Positions 52,083-59,941 of a stretch of DNA of 64,000 bases are shown one piece after another. The position numbers were made by a program, and so were the translations under genes. The notes below the pieces were generated by a model, which was not told the origin of the DNA, did no database searches, and saw only the letters and a list, made by a program, of their open reading frames with translations. Source of the DNA: JAAXHB01 sp965221635. GTDB taxonomy: Bacteria > Actinomycetota > Acidimicrobiia > Acidimicrobiales > Aldehydirespiratoraceae. Numbering within the stretch: the stretch's first letter is position 1; every line of letters starts with the position of its first letter. The stretch lies in the NCBI GenBank assembly GCA_965221635.1, contig OZ244902.1, positions 3,224,001-3,288,000 of the forward strand. Reading direction: 5' to 3'.

Positions 52083-54488
52083 CTAACCGCGCAGGGTTGA
52101 TCCTGTTCGTTTGGTTACCTCGTTTATGCAGGCATTTCGGGCCTTGGTGACTTCGGCATCGGTGAGAGTGCGGTCCGGCGCCTGGAAGCGCAGTCGGTAG
52201 GCGAGGCTGCGGTGCCCGTCGGGCAGGCCCGCGCCGCGGTAGATGTCGAACAGTTCCAACGACGCGAGCAGCCCGCCGGCGCCGGTGCGCAACGCCCGTT
52301 CCACATCGGCTGCGGTGACCGTGTCTTCCACCACGAAAGCCAGGTCGATGTCGCTCGGCGGGAACTTGCTCACCGGCTGGTAGATGCGCTTGGCCCGAGG
52401 GCCTCCGAGCAGCGCCCCAAGGTCGAGTTCGAGCCACGCCACCCGGCCGGTCACCCCCACATCGCTCAGCACCGCAGGATCCACCTCGCCCACCACGCCT
52501 CGCACCCTGCCGGCCACCTGCACCTCCGCGGATCGGGTTGGGTGCAGGCCCGCCACCGCTCCGGGTCGCAGCCTGAGGCCCGGAAGCGCCAGGGCGTCCT
52601 CCAGCAGCGACAGCACCTCCACCGCGGCCGGCGCCTCGCTTCCAGACAATGCCACTGCCACATGCTCCCGCTCGTCGGGCAGCAACTCGCCCGACGCTGG
52701 CGGAAGGTACACGTGGCCGATCTCGAAGAAGCTCACGTCGGGATTGAAATGCCGCTGGTTGTAGGCCACCGCCGCCAGGTGGGTGGGCAGCAGCGACGTT
52801 CGCAGCATGGACTGGTTGGCGTCCAGCGGGTTGCTCAACGTGACGGCCTCCTCGGGGAGGCCAACCGCAGCCAGGTCTCCGGGCCCGAGGAACGGCATCG
52901 GTTGGATCTCGTCGCAACCGGCGCCGGTGAGCACTTCGCGCACCAGCCTGCGGGCGTGTTGGTATTCGGTGAGCCCGCCCTCGCCCACACCAACAGGAAC
53001 GGTGGGCGTGATGTTCTCGTAACCGTGAAGGCGTGCCACCTCCTCGGCCACATCCGTTTCGGTGGTCGTGTCCCAACGCCAAGTGGGGATCGTCACCTCC
53101 AGCACCGCCGAGCCCGGCCCCTCCGAACCCGGCCCGGAGGCTTCGACGGGGGTCGCATCGAAGCCGATTGAACCGAGGTGGGCGGACATCTCGTCGGCGC
53201 TCAGGGTGGTGCCGAGCAGTCCGTTGACGCGGCTGGTGCGCACACGCAGCGGGGTGCGGTCGGGCAGGTCGCCCCAGTCGGTGACCGTGCCGGCGGCCTG
53301 GGTCACTCCCATCTCCGCAGCCAGCGACGCGAACCGGTCAAAGGCACGGTCGATGTTGTGACCCCAGTCCGCGCCGCGGCGGAACCGCACCGCTGCCTCA
53401 CTCGACAGGTTCAAGCGCTTCACGGTGCGAGAAATCGACGGAGGATCCCACCAGGCCATCTCCAGGAGCACATCGGTGGTTGCGTCGCTGATCTCGCTGG
53501 AGTGGCCGCCCATCACCCCGGCGATGCCGATCACCTTGTCGTTTGCGTCGGTGATCACGCCGTCACCGGGCGCGAGTTGGCGTTCGATCCCGTCAATGGT
53601 CACCACTGTTTCGCCGGCGACGGCCCGTCGCACGCCCAGGTGCGGGCCCGGCAGCCGGGCAAGGTCGAACGCGTGGCTCGGCTGGCCCAACTCCAGCATC
53701 ACGTAGTTGGACAGGTCAACGATGTTGTTGATGGGGCGCATCCCCAGCGCAACCAGGCGGCGGGCCAGCCACTGCGGCGACGGCCCGATCGTGACGTTGC
53801 GCAACAGTCGCACGCTGAACCGACCACACAAGCTGGGATCGGCAATGTCCACGGTCACCAGATCGGCTGCCTGCTCGTCGGTTTCGGGGGCGCTCCAGTG
53901 GGGCGGCTCGAACGCCACACCCAGCTTGGCGGCCAGGTCTCGGGCCACGCCCATCACCGACATTGCGTCGGGCCGGTTGGCGTTCACCTCCAAGTCCCAC
54001 AACACGTCGGGTTCCATGCCCAGGGCCTGCGCTAGCGGGGCGCCGAGTTCGGCACCGGGGGTCACCTGTTTGTTGAGGATCATGATGCCCTCGGCGTCGT
54101 CGCCCATGTCAAGCTCCGCCGCCGAGCAGCACATCCCCTCCGAGGCCTGACCCCGCATGCGGCGGCTCTTGATCTCGAGCCCGCCGGGCATCACCGTGCC
54201 CACCCTGGCCAGCGGAATCAGATCCCCAACACTCATGTTGAACGCGCCGCAGCACACCTGCAACGGCGAGCCCGAGCCGTCGTCCACGTCCACAAGTTGG
54301 ATCCGGCTCGCGTCGGGATGGGGGCGCAACCCGGCCACCCTGCCCAGCACCACCCCTTCGGGCGCTGTTCCGCTGAGACGCATGTCCTCCACGGCAAGAC
54401 CAAGCCCGCTGAGCATCTCACCCAACTCAACAGGGTCGCCGTCGATCTCCGGGGCGAACTCCCGCAACCAGGACAGCAGCACCTTCAT
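52083..54488 (-). CDS. pheT: phenylalanine--tRNA ligase, beta subunit
   Basis: A protein of 801 residues and the large subunit of the alpha2-beta2 synthetase. The N-terminal tRNA-binding (EMAP-like) domain has GRVAGLRPHPDASRIQLVDV and ARVGTVMPGGLEIKSRRMRG. The central B3/4 editing domain, B5 domain (TPLRVRTSRVNGLLGTTLSA) and a core with the family text follow, then the C-terminal anticodon-binding domain (YQPVSKFPPSDIDLAFVVED). The ATG at 54488 has GGGAGGGG upstream. It lies 139 nt after pheS, across a G-rich repeat, and 220 nt before argC. A short Gly/Pro/Ser insert (EASGPGSEGPGS) lies at about residue 455. Confidence 0.95.
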   Translation of the reverse strand: MKVLLSWLREFAPEIDGDPVELGEMLSGLGLAVEDMRLSGTAPEGVVLGRVAGLRPHPDASRIQLVDVDDGSGSPLQVCCGAFNMSVGDLIPLARVGTVMPGGLEIKSRRMRGQASEGMCCSAAELDMGDDAEGIMILNKQVTPGAELGAPLAQALGMEPDVLWDLEVNANRPDAMSVMGVARDLAAKLGVAFEPPHWSAPETDEQAADLVTVDIADPSLCGRFSVRLLRNVTIGPSPQWLARRLVALGMRPINNIVDLSNYVMLELGQPSHAFDLARLPGPHLGVRRAVAGETVVTIDGIERQLAPGDGVITDANDKVIGIAGVMGGHSSEISDATTDVLLEMAWWDPPSISRTVKRLNLSSEAAVRFRRGADWGHNIDRAFDRFASLAAEMGVTQAAGTVTDWGDLPDRTPLRVRTSRVNGLLGTTLSADEMSAHLGSIGFDATPVEASGPGSEGPGSAVLEVTIPTWRWDTTTETDVAEEVARLHGYENITPTVPVGVGEGGLTEYQHARRLVREVLTGAGCDEIQPMPFLGPGDLAAVGLPEEAVTLSNPLDANQSMLRTSLLPTHLAAVAYNQRHFNPDVSFFEIGHVYLPPASGELLPDEREHVAVALSGSEAPAAVEVLSLLEDALALPGLRLRPGAVAGLHPTRSAEVQVAGRVRGVVGEVDPAVLSDVGVTGRVAWLELDLGALLGGPRAKRIYQPVSKFPPSDIDLAFVVEDTVTAADVERALRTGAGGLLASLELFDIYRGAGLPDGHRSLAYRLRFQAPDRTLTDAEVTKARNACINEVTKRTGSTLRG

Positions 54489-54564
54489 GACAGCCCCTCC
54501 CCTCGGCCAATCTGGGGCGCGGCTCGGTGGCGGGCGGTGTTCATGGGACGCGCGGGGCTCATGG

Positions 54565-54622
54565 GGTGGGCGGGGTTTGCGGGGCGGGCGGGGTTCATGT
54601 GGTGGGCGGGGTTTGCGGGGCG
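54565..54622. repeat. G-rich 22-bp direct repeat between pheS and pheT
   Basis: GGTGGGCGGGGTTTGCGGGG plus CG occurs at 54565-54586 and again at 54601-54622, 36 bp apart, with further GGGCGGGGTTCATG pieces between. It is in the untranslated gap of an otherwise conserved gene pair. The strand carrying G-runs is opposite to the transcript. Confidence 0.75.
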
Positions 54623-54627
54623 CATGA

Positions 54628-55650
54628 TCAGAACTGGTGCAGGAATCGCACGTCGCTGTTCACGAGTTCTCGGATGTCATCCAGTTGGTAGCGCATCACC
54701 GCGAGGCGGTCGATGCCGAAACCAAATGCGAAGCCCTGCCACTGCTCGGGGTCGATTCCGCAGTTGCTCAACACGTTGGGATGCACCATGCCGCAGCCGC
54801 CCAACTCCAACCAGGAGCCGTCGGGGCGGGAAATGTCGAACTCGGCGGAGGGTTCGGTGAACGGAAAGTACGACGGCCTGAGCCGGGTGTTCACCTCACG
54901 CCCGAAGAACGCCTTCACGAACGTGTCGATGGTGCCGGCCAGGTCGCCCATGGTGATGCCCTTGTCCACCACCAGGCCCTCGATCTGGCTGAACGCCGGC
55001 AGGTGGGTGGCATCGGCGGTGTCGCTGCGGAACGTGCGCCCCGGGGCCACGATGTAGATCGGCGGCTTGCGGGCTTCCATGGTGCGTATCTGCACCGGCG
55101 ACGTGTGGCTGCGCAGCATCACCTCTTCGGGTTGGCCGAGGTTCACGAACAGCGTGTCGAAGCTGCCCCTGGCGGGATGCCACTCGGGGATGTTGAGCGC
55201 CTCGAAGTTGTACCAGGCCGACTCCACCTCGGGCCCCTCGGCCACCGAGTAACCCATGGCGCAAAACACGTCCTCCAAGCGATAACGGGCCTGGGTAACC
55301 AAGTGCAGGCGCCCACGGCGCAAACGCTCGGACGCCAGCCGTTCGGTGAGGTCGATGCGCTCACGTTCGTACTGGGCCATGCGGGCCTGCTCGGCGAGCC
55401 GATCGCGTGCCACCGCAAGGGCGGCCTCGATCCGGGAGCGGGCCTCGTTCACTCGCTGCCCGGCCTCACGGCGGTCTTCCGGCGCCAGCTCGGAAAGGCT
55501 TCGCCGTGCCGTGGCCAGCAGCGATTTGCGACCCACCAGCTCCCGCTCGATCTCCTCAAGCTCCGCCACGTCGTCCACCAACGCAAGCCGACCCTCAAGT
55601 GCCTCCGCTGCCCCTTCCAAGCCCAACACAGCCTGTTCACCCGCACTCAC
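54628..55650 (-). CDS. pheS: phenylalanine--tRNA ligase, alpha subunit
   Basis: A protein of 340 residues. The N-terminal coiled-coil arm (about 1-100, rich in Glu, Arg and Ala) binds tRNA. The class-II catalytic core shows LEDVFCAMGYSVAEGPEVES, NIPEWHPARGSFDTLFV, LRSHTSPVQIRTM (motif 2 region), PGRTFRSDTADATHLPAFSQ and EGLVVDKGITMGDL, then FFGREVNTRLRPSYFPFTEP and GIDPEQWQGFAFGFGIDRLA (motif 3). The start is GTG at 55650 with no strong ribosome-binding site. It pairs with pheT downstream and follows the RNA methyltransferase gene by 87 nt. Confidence 0.95.
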   Translation of the reverse strand: MSAGEQAVLGLEGAAEALEGRLALVDDVAELEEIERELVGRKSLLATARRSLSELAPEDRREAGQRVNEARSRIEAALAVARDRLAEQARMAQYERERIDLTERLASERLRRGRLHLVTQARYRLEDVFCAMGYSVAEGPEVESAWYNFEALNIPEWHPARGSFDTLFVNLGQPEEVMLRSHTSPVQIRTMEARKPPIYIVAPGRTFRSDTADATHLPAFSQIEGLVVDKGITMGDLAGTIDTFVKAFFGREVNTRLRPSYFPFTEPSAEFDISRPDGSWLELGGCGMVHPNVLSNCGIDPEQWQGFAFGFGIDRLAVMRYQLDDIRELVNSDVRFLHQF

Positions 55651-55737
55651 GGCTTACGAGACCACCTGTTCAGCACCACGGCGGCCACGGGATGAGTCTG
55701 GGCCGTGAGGGCAGCCTGGTTGGGCACCCTGGCAAGG

Positions 55738-56613
55738 CTACGCCTCGGCCTGCGTGCCCCGATGGAGTGCGGGCGCGTTGCGGCGGGCCTCGTAAAGCAG
55801 CACCGTGGCCGCCATCGCCGCATTGAGCGATTCGATGCCGTCGGCCATCGGAATCCGCACCCAACGATGCACCAGCGGCGCCAGCTCTGCCCGGTTGAGG
55901 CCGTGAGCCTCCGAACCCACCACCAGCACCAGCGGGCCGTCACTCAGCGCCCCGGATGTGTGGGGCTCGTCGGCGTTCGCGTCGGATGCCACCACGGTCG
56001 CGCCAGCGTCGCGCAGCCGTTGCAACACATCTCGCACGCATCGCTCCCGGCACACCGGCACCCTCAGCACCGCGCCCGCGGACGCCCTCACCACCTTGGG
56101 CCCCCAAGGATCTGCACCACCGGCCATCACCACAGCCCGAGCCCCAACCGCGCCAGCCGAGCGGACAATCGTGCCCACGTTGCCGGGGTCGGCCACCCCC
56201 ACAAGCACAACCACCAGATCGTCAGGGCCGAGGGTTGCCGGAACCGACACGACCGGTCTGTCCACCAGCGCCACCATCGGCTGAGGCGTAGCGGTAGACG
56301 CCAACGACTCCAAGGCCGCGTCGGCAACCACCAAGACCTCTGTGCCCGCCAGCTCATCATCCGTTGCCAGGCGATCCAGCACGTCGCGCACCGCGGGCAG
56401 ATCTAGACCACCTTCGGCAACGGCCACCACCGAAGGACGAAGCGAAACGTCCAACGCCTCGGAAATCAGCCGAGGCCCTTCAAGCACAACGAACCGATCC
56501 CCGGCCCGCCGCCCACGGATCTGCTTGCGAAGGTGAGTAACCCGCCGACTACGCGCCCCCAACGCCGCCGATTGGGAAATTGGGCGGGACTTCGACGTGG
56601 GCGTCTCGCTCAA
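55738..56613 (-). CDS. SpoU/TrmH-family RNA 2'-O-methyltransferase
   Basis: A protein of 291 residues. An N-terminal substrate-binding domain (GDRFVVLEGPRLISEALDVS) is followed by the knotted SPOUT domain. Its three motifs are visible: VVVLVGVADPGNVGTIVRSA (motif 1), LVLVVGSEAHGLNRAEL (motif 2) and IPMADGIESLNAAMAATVLL (motif 3). These enzymes methylate a ribose in 23S rRNA or tRNA; the target here cannot be told. The gene lies between rplT and pheS, as in many actinobacteria, where it is usually a 23S rRNA methyltransferase. The start is a TTG at 56613 without a clear ribosome-binding site, so the true start could be a little different. Confidence 0.9.
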   Translation of the reverse strand: MSETPTSKSRPISQSAALGARSRRVTHLRKQIRGRRAGDRFVVLEGPRLISEALDVSLRPSVVAVAEGGLDLPAVRDVLDRLATDDELAGTEVLVVADAALESLASTATPQPMVALVDRPVVSVPATLGPDDLVVVLVGVADPGNVGTIVRSAGAVGARAVVMAGGADPWGPKVVRASAGAVLRVPVCRERCVRDVLQRLRDAGATVVASDANADEPHTSGALSDGPLVLVVGSEAHGLNRAELAPLVHRWVRIPMADGIESLNAAMAATVLLYEARRNAPALHRGTQAEA

Positions 56614-56644
56614 GAGTTGGGGTGCGTTGAGTTGAGTGTGGCGC

Positions 56645-57013
56645 TCAGGAGTTGGAGGGTTCGGGGGTTGTTGTGGCCGACTGCACCAGCGCGGTGAACG
56701 CCGCGGGGTCGCTCACTGCCAGGTCGGCGAGCATCTTGCGATCCACCTCGATCTCGGCGGCTTTGAGGCCTGCCACGAAACGGCTGTAGGTGGTGCCGTT
56801 CTGGCGACACGCCGCGTTGATCCGCTGAATCCACAGCCTGCGGAAGTCGTTCTTGCGGGCCCGTCGGTCGCGGAACGCGTAGTTCCCCGAGTGCATGAGC
56901 TGCTCGTTGGCGGACCGCCACGAGCGCGACTTGTTCCCGTAGTAACCACGAGCGCGCTTGAGCACCACACGACGGCTCTTCTTGGCATGCACCGATCGCT
57001 TCACTCTTGCCAT
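56645..57013 (-). CDS. rplT: 50S ribosomal protein L20
   Basis: A protein of 122 residues. It has the typical basic N-terminus (MARVKRSVHAKKSRRVVLKR), ARGYYGNKSRSWRSANEQLM, and the C-terminal domain with RDRRARKNDFRRLWIQRINA and SRFVAGLKAAEIEVDRKMLA. L20 binds 23S rRNA early in large-subunit assembly and often represses its own operon. The ATG at 57013 has AAGGAG upstream. It is 130 nt downstream of rpmI in the infC-rpmI-rplT block. The last 10 residues are Thr/Pro/Ser-rich. Confidence 0.97.
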   Translation of the reverse strand: MARVKRSVHAKKSRRVVLKRARGYYGNKSRSWRSANEQLMHSGNYAFRDRRARKNDFRRLWIQRINAACRQNGTTYSRFVAGLKAAEIEVDRKMLADLAVSDPAAFTALVQSATTTPEPSNS

Positions 57014-57143
57014 CGGATCATCTCCTTGTTCAATCGACCTTCACGCCGGCTGTTCAGGCGCCGGCCCGAGCGCACGCCGGCGCTCACGTCACCAGAGTTG
57101 GATACAGCGGGACGGCAGCCACCGACCCGCAGGCAGGGCCCGG

Positions 57144-57335
57144 CTAGACGCCCAGTCTGCGCAGCACCTTCACGTCCGACGGGCGCACATCTGTGTCGGG
57201 TCGAAGTTGGCGCTTGCGCTTGGGGGACTTCTTTTCGAGAATGTGATTCTTGTTGGCCCGGCGACGGCGCAGCTTGCCGCTGCCGGTTCGACGGAAGCGC
57301 TTGGCGGCGCCGCGGTGGGTCTTCATCTTGGGCAT
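57144..57335 (-). CDS. rpmI: 50S ribosomal protein L35
   Basis: A protein of 63 residues starting MPKMKTHRGAAKRFRRTGSG and continuing with NKNHILEKKSPKRKRQLRPD, the universal L35 pattern of a small, very basic protein. The ATG at 57335 has AGAGGGG upstream. It is placed between infC (130 nt) and rplT (130 nt), the conserved order, and is probably co-transcribed with them. Confidence 0.97.
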   Translation of the reverse strand: MPKMKTHRGAAKRFRRTGSGKLRRRRANKNHILEKKSPKRKRQLRPDTDVRPSDVKVLRRLGV

Positions 57336-57465
57336 GGTGTACCCCTCTTTGGTGAGTGCTCTGTGCCGGGCAGGCGCCGTGCCGGGCAGGCGCCGTGCCG
57401 ACCCTTACGGCCACCGGGCCGACGACTCGGCCAGTGGCGAACCTGTGTTGTGCCGGCGCTACAGG

Positions 57466-58098
57466 CTAGGGCGAATTTGCATCAACAGGCTCAGAGGGCG
57501 CCTCGGACTCGGCCACCGCCTCAGCCTGGGCCCCCGCCTCGGCTTGCGGTTCGAGCTTCCTGCGCGCACGGGCCTGGGCCTGCTTGTCGGGGGCAAGCAC
57601 CATCACCATGTTGCGCCCGTCGTGGCGGGGCTGGAACTCCACCTTGGCGATGTCCTCCACCACTTCGGCCACCCGTCGCAGGATCTTCTCGCCCAACTCG
57701 GGGTAGTGCGCCTCGCGGCCCCGGAACATCACAGTGACCCGAACCTTGTTGCCCTCCTCCAGGAACCGTTCCACCTGACGGGTTTTGGTGTTGAAATCGC
57801 CACGCCCGATCTTGGGCCGGTACTTCATCTCCTTCACCGACACGTTGGTGGACTTCTTGCGGGACTCCTTGGCCCGCTGGGCTGCTTCGTACTTGAACTT
57901 GCCGTAGTCCATCACCCGGCACACGGGAGGATCGGCCCGATCCGCCACCTCCACGAGATCCAGGCCCTGGGACTGGGCGAAGCTCAACGCCTCCGCTAGT
58001 GAGGTAATGCCGATCTGCTGCCCGTCGGCGGCCACCAGACGCACAACTGGAGCGATGATCTGATCATTGGTGCGAGGCTCTTCGCTTGGCGGTGCTAT
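57466..58098 (-). CDS. infC: translation initiation factor IF-3 (probable ATA start)
   Basis: About 210 residues. The N-terminal domain has EEPRTNDQIIAPVVRLVAAD and VCRVMDYGKFKYEAAQRAKE. The C-terminal domain has VSVKEMKYRPKIGRGDFNTK, KVRVTVMFRGREAHYPELGE and GRNMVMVLAP. A tail of about 35 residues rich in Ala, Glu and Gln follows. No ATG or GTG lies at the expected start. The codon at 58098 is ATA, preceded by AGGAG at about 9 nt spacing, and would give the usual length. IF-3 genes are known for rare start codons (AUU in E. coli), which allow self-regulation. A TTG at 58125 is the alternative but touches its own GGAGG. Longer readings extend into sequence unlike IF-3. Confidence 0.9.
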   Translation of the reverse strand: MAPPSEEPRTNDQIIAPVVRLVAADGQQIGITSLAEALSFAQSQGLDLVEVADRADPPVCRVMDYGKFKYEAAQRAKESRKKSTNVSVKEMKYRPKIGRGDFNTKTRQVERFLEEGNKVRVTVMFRGREAHYPELGEKILRRVAEVVEDIAKVEFQPRHDGRNMVMVLAPDKQAQARARRKLEPQAEAGAQAEAVAESEAPSEPVDANSP

Positions 58099-58121
58099 GT
58101 CCGCACTCTCCTGGTGATCAC
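58095..58121 (-). CDS. possible 8-residue leader peptide before infC
   Basis: GTG at 58121, with GGAGG 4 nt upstream (58126-58130), opens a frame reading MITRRVRT. Its TAG stop overlaps the proposed infC ATA start (ATAG), like the ATGA overlaps elsewhere in the window. If used, it could couple ribosomes onto the rare start codon. This is a structural suggestion only. Confidence 0.3.
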   Translation of the reverse strand: MITRRVRT

Positions 58122-58282
58122 GCAACCTCCGCGCTCGGGAATCGACCCGGCAGCGGAGCCTTCTCCCCCGCCGGCTTGAACGCCGGTAGAGTACCAGGCC
58201 GGTCACACCTTGTGGCCTCGCCCGGGGGCCGGCTGGTGTGCCGCTGACCGCGGCGGTTCGCAACAGAACCGGAGGCGTTGTG

Positions 58283-58786
58283 ATGAGCACCCTGTGGACA
58301 CCGCGTGGCGAAGTGCCAGTGGATCGTGATCCGCCGTCGCAGCGTGCCGGCGGGGCGTCCGACGGTGATCCGCAGGTTGGCGCTCCGGCGGATCCCCTCG
58401 ACGAGGCCCAGGCGATCAACCTCGAAGACCTCACCCCCGAAGAACGCGAACGAGCCGAGCAGGCCATCCGCGAAATGGCCGAGGCACGGGAGGCTCTGCT
58501 CGCGGCGCCCGCTGCGGTGGTGGTGGCCAACCACGCAATGGGACTCTACGAACTGGCCGCGCTGCACCTGTCCCAAAAGGAACCCAACTTCTCCCAGGCA
58601 ACAGTGGCGATCGACGCTCTGGGCGCCTTGTTGGACGGGATGGCCGGTCGTCTCGGTGACCCCGAACCCACCTTGCGCGAAGGACTCGACCAGATCCGCA
58701 TGGCTTACGTGACCCTCAAGCAGTCCGCTGCGAACAAGGCCGGTGACGGGGACGCCGCCGGCACGTCCGACGGCGACTCCGACTGA
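58283..58786 (+). CDS. DUF1844-like protein next to infC
   Basis: A protein of 167 residues from the ATG at 58283, with GGAGG 7 nt upstream. The first 45 residues are Pro/Asp/Gly-rich and probably flexible. Then comes the helical DLTPEERERAEQAIREMAEA and a core AAVVVANHAMGLYELAALHL, followed by ATVAIDALGALLDGMAGRLG and EGLDQIRMAYVTLKQ. The core pattern (LYELAALHL, AxxAIDALxALL, LxxIRMAYV) resembles DUF1844, a small family often beside infC in actinobacteria. It is transcribed away from infC and toward hisG, 55 nt before it. Molecular function is unknown. Confidence 0.7.
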   Translation: MSTLWTPRGEVPVDRDPPSQRAGGASDGDPQVGAPADPLDEAQAINLEDLTPEERERAEQAIREMAEAREALLAAPAAVVVANHAMGLYELAALHLSQKEPNFSQATVAIDALGALLDGMAGRLGDPEPTLREGLDQIRMAYVTLKQSAANKAGDGDAAGTSDGDSD

Positions 58787-58841
58787 CCAACCCGCCCCCT
58801 GGAAAAGACCAAACCGCCCTCAGGAAACTAGGAACGATTTC

Positions 58842-59717
58842 ATGTTGAAGCTGGTGCTGCCCAAGGGATCGCTGGAGAAGGCCACCCTCGAACTGTTCGC
58901 CGCGGCCGATCTGCCGGTGAGCCGCTCCTCGGATGTTGCCTACCGGGCCACGATCGATGATCCTCGCATCAGCGAGGCTCGTATCCTGCGCCCCCAGGAG
59001 ATCCCGAACTACGTGGCCGACGGTCTGTTCGACATGGGCATCACCGGGCGGGACTGGGTTGCCGAAACCGGCAGCGACGTGGTGTCGCTTGGCGAGTTGC
59101 GCTACTCGAAAGCAACCGACCTGCCTATCAAGGTGGTGCTCGCGGTTGGCGGCGACTCGCCCTACCAGAACGCATCGGAGCTGCCCGACGGGGTGCGCAT
59201 TTCCACCGAGTACCCCGAACTCACCCGCCGCTATTTCGAGGGGTTGGGGGTGGATGCGCGCATCGTGTTGAGCTACGGGGCGACCGAGGCCAAGGTGCCG
59301 GACATCGTGGACGCAGTGGTGGACATCACCGAAACGGGCCGTGCGTTGCGGTCGGCAGGGCTTCGGATCATCGACACGCTGCTGGTGTCCTACACCGAAC
59401 TGGTGGCCAACCCTGCGTCTGCTGCCGATCCCGACAAGCGTCACGCGATGGCGCAGATCATGACCTTGCTCACCGGTGTGCTGGAGGCCCGGGGCAAGGT
59501 GTTGGTGAAGGTGAACGTGCCCGCGGCGGCGCTCGACGCGGTGATCGACGTGCTGCCCGCGATGAAGTCGCCCACGGTGAACGAACTGTTCCGGGGCGCC
59601 GGTTACGCCGTGGAAACCGTTGTGCCCCGCCGTGAGATCAACGTGCTGATCCCGGCGCTGCGTGACCTGGGCGCCACCGACATAGTGGAGATGCCCATAT
59701 CAAAGATCGTCCCGTGA
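58842..59717 (+). CDS. hisG: ATP phosphoribosyltransferase (long form)
   Basis: First committed step of histidine synthesis, joining ATP and PRPP. It has 291 residues, the length of the long form with a regulatory C-terminal domain. Seen are KLVLPKGSLEKATLELFAAA at the N-terminus, ARILRPQEIPNYVADGLFDM, GITGRDWVAETGSDVVSLGE, the PRPP-binding VVDITETGRALRSAGLRIID and a C-terminal ACT-like domain with KVLVKVNVPAAALDAVIDVL and AMKSPTVNELF for histidine feedback. The ATG at 58842 has AGGAACG upstream. The stop overlaps the start of the next gene (GTGA). Other his genes are not in the window. Confidence 0.95.
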   Translation: MLKLVLPKGSLEKATLELFAAADLPVSRSSDVAYRATIDDPRISEARILRPQEIPNYVADGLFDMGITGRDWVAETGSDVVSLGELRYSKATDLPIKVVLAVGGDSPYQNASELPDGVRISTEYPELTRRYFEGLGVDARIVLSYGATEAKVPDIVDAVVDITETGRALRSAGLRIIDTLLVSYTELVANPASAADPDKRHAMAQIMTLLTGVLEARGKVLVKVNVPAAALDAVIDVLPAMKSPTVNELFRGAGYAVETVVPRREINVLIPALRDLGATDIVEMPISKIVP

Positions 59718-59941
59718 CCCTGGACGGCGCCGGTCGTCGGCGAGGGTGCGTCCACGACTACGACTCGGCTGCCGGTTACGGCACGCTTGACGACGGAGAG
59801 CACCGGTGGTGGTTCCACTGCACGGCAATAGCCGACGGCACCCGCGAGATCGAACCCGGAACGGCGGTGAGTTTCGAGCTTCATCCAGGCCGATCCGGCC
59901 AGTGGGAGGCCCACAAGATCGAGTCGCTCACTCCTGGTTAG
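59714..59941 (+). CDS. cold-shock-domain-like small protein coupled to hisG
   Basis: A protein of 75 residues whose GTG start overlaps the hisG stop by 4 nt. It shows the cold-shock fold pattern: RGCVHDYDSAAGYGTLDDGE, RWWFHCTAIADGTREIEPGT and AVSFELHPGRSGQWEAHKIE. The Gly-Tyr-Gly and Phe-His positions match RNP motif places, and FHCTAIADGTREI resembles the FHxTxIxxG block of cold-shock proteins. It probably binds single-stranded nucleic acid. Compared with CspA-type proteins the first RNP motif is altered (AAGYGTL in place of KGFGFI). Its last 14 nt overlap the end of ribD on the other strand. Confidence 0.7.
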   Translation: MTLDGAGRRRGCVHDYDSAAGYGTLDDGEHRWWFHCTAIADGTREIEPGTAVSFELHPGRSGQWEAHKIESLTPG

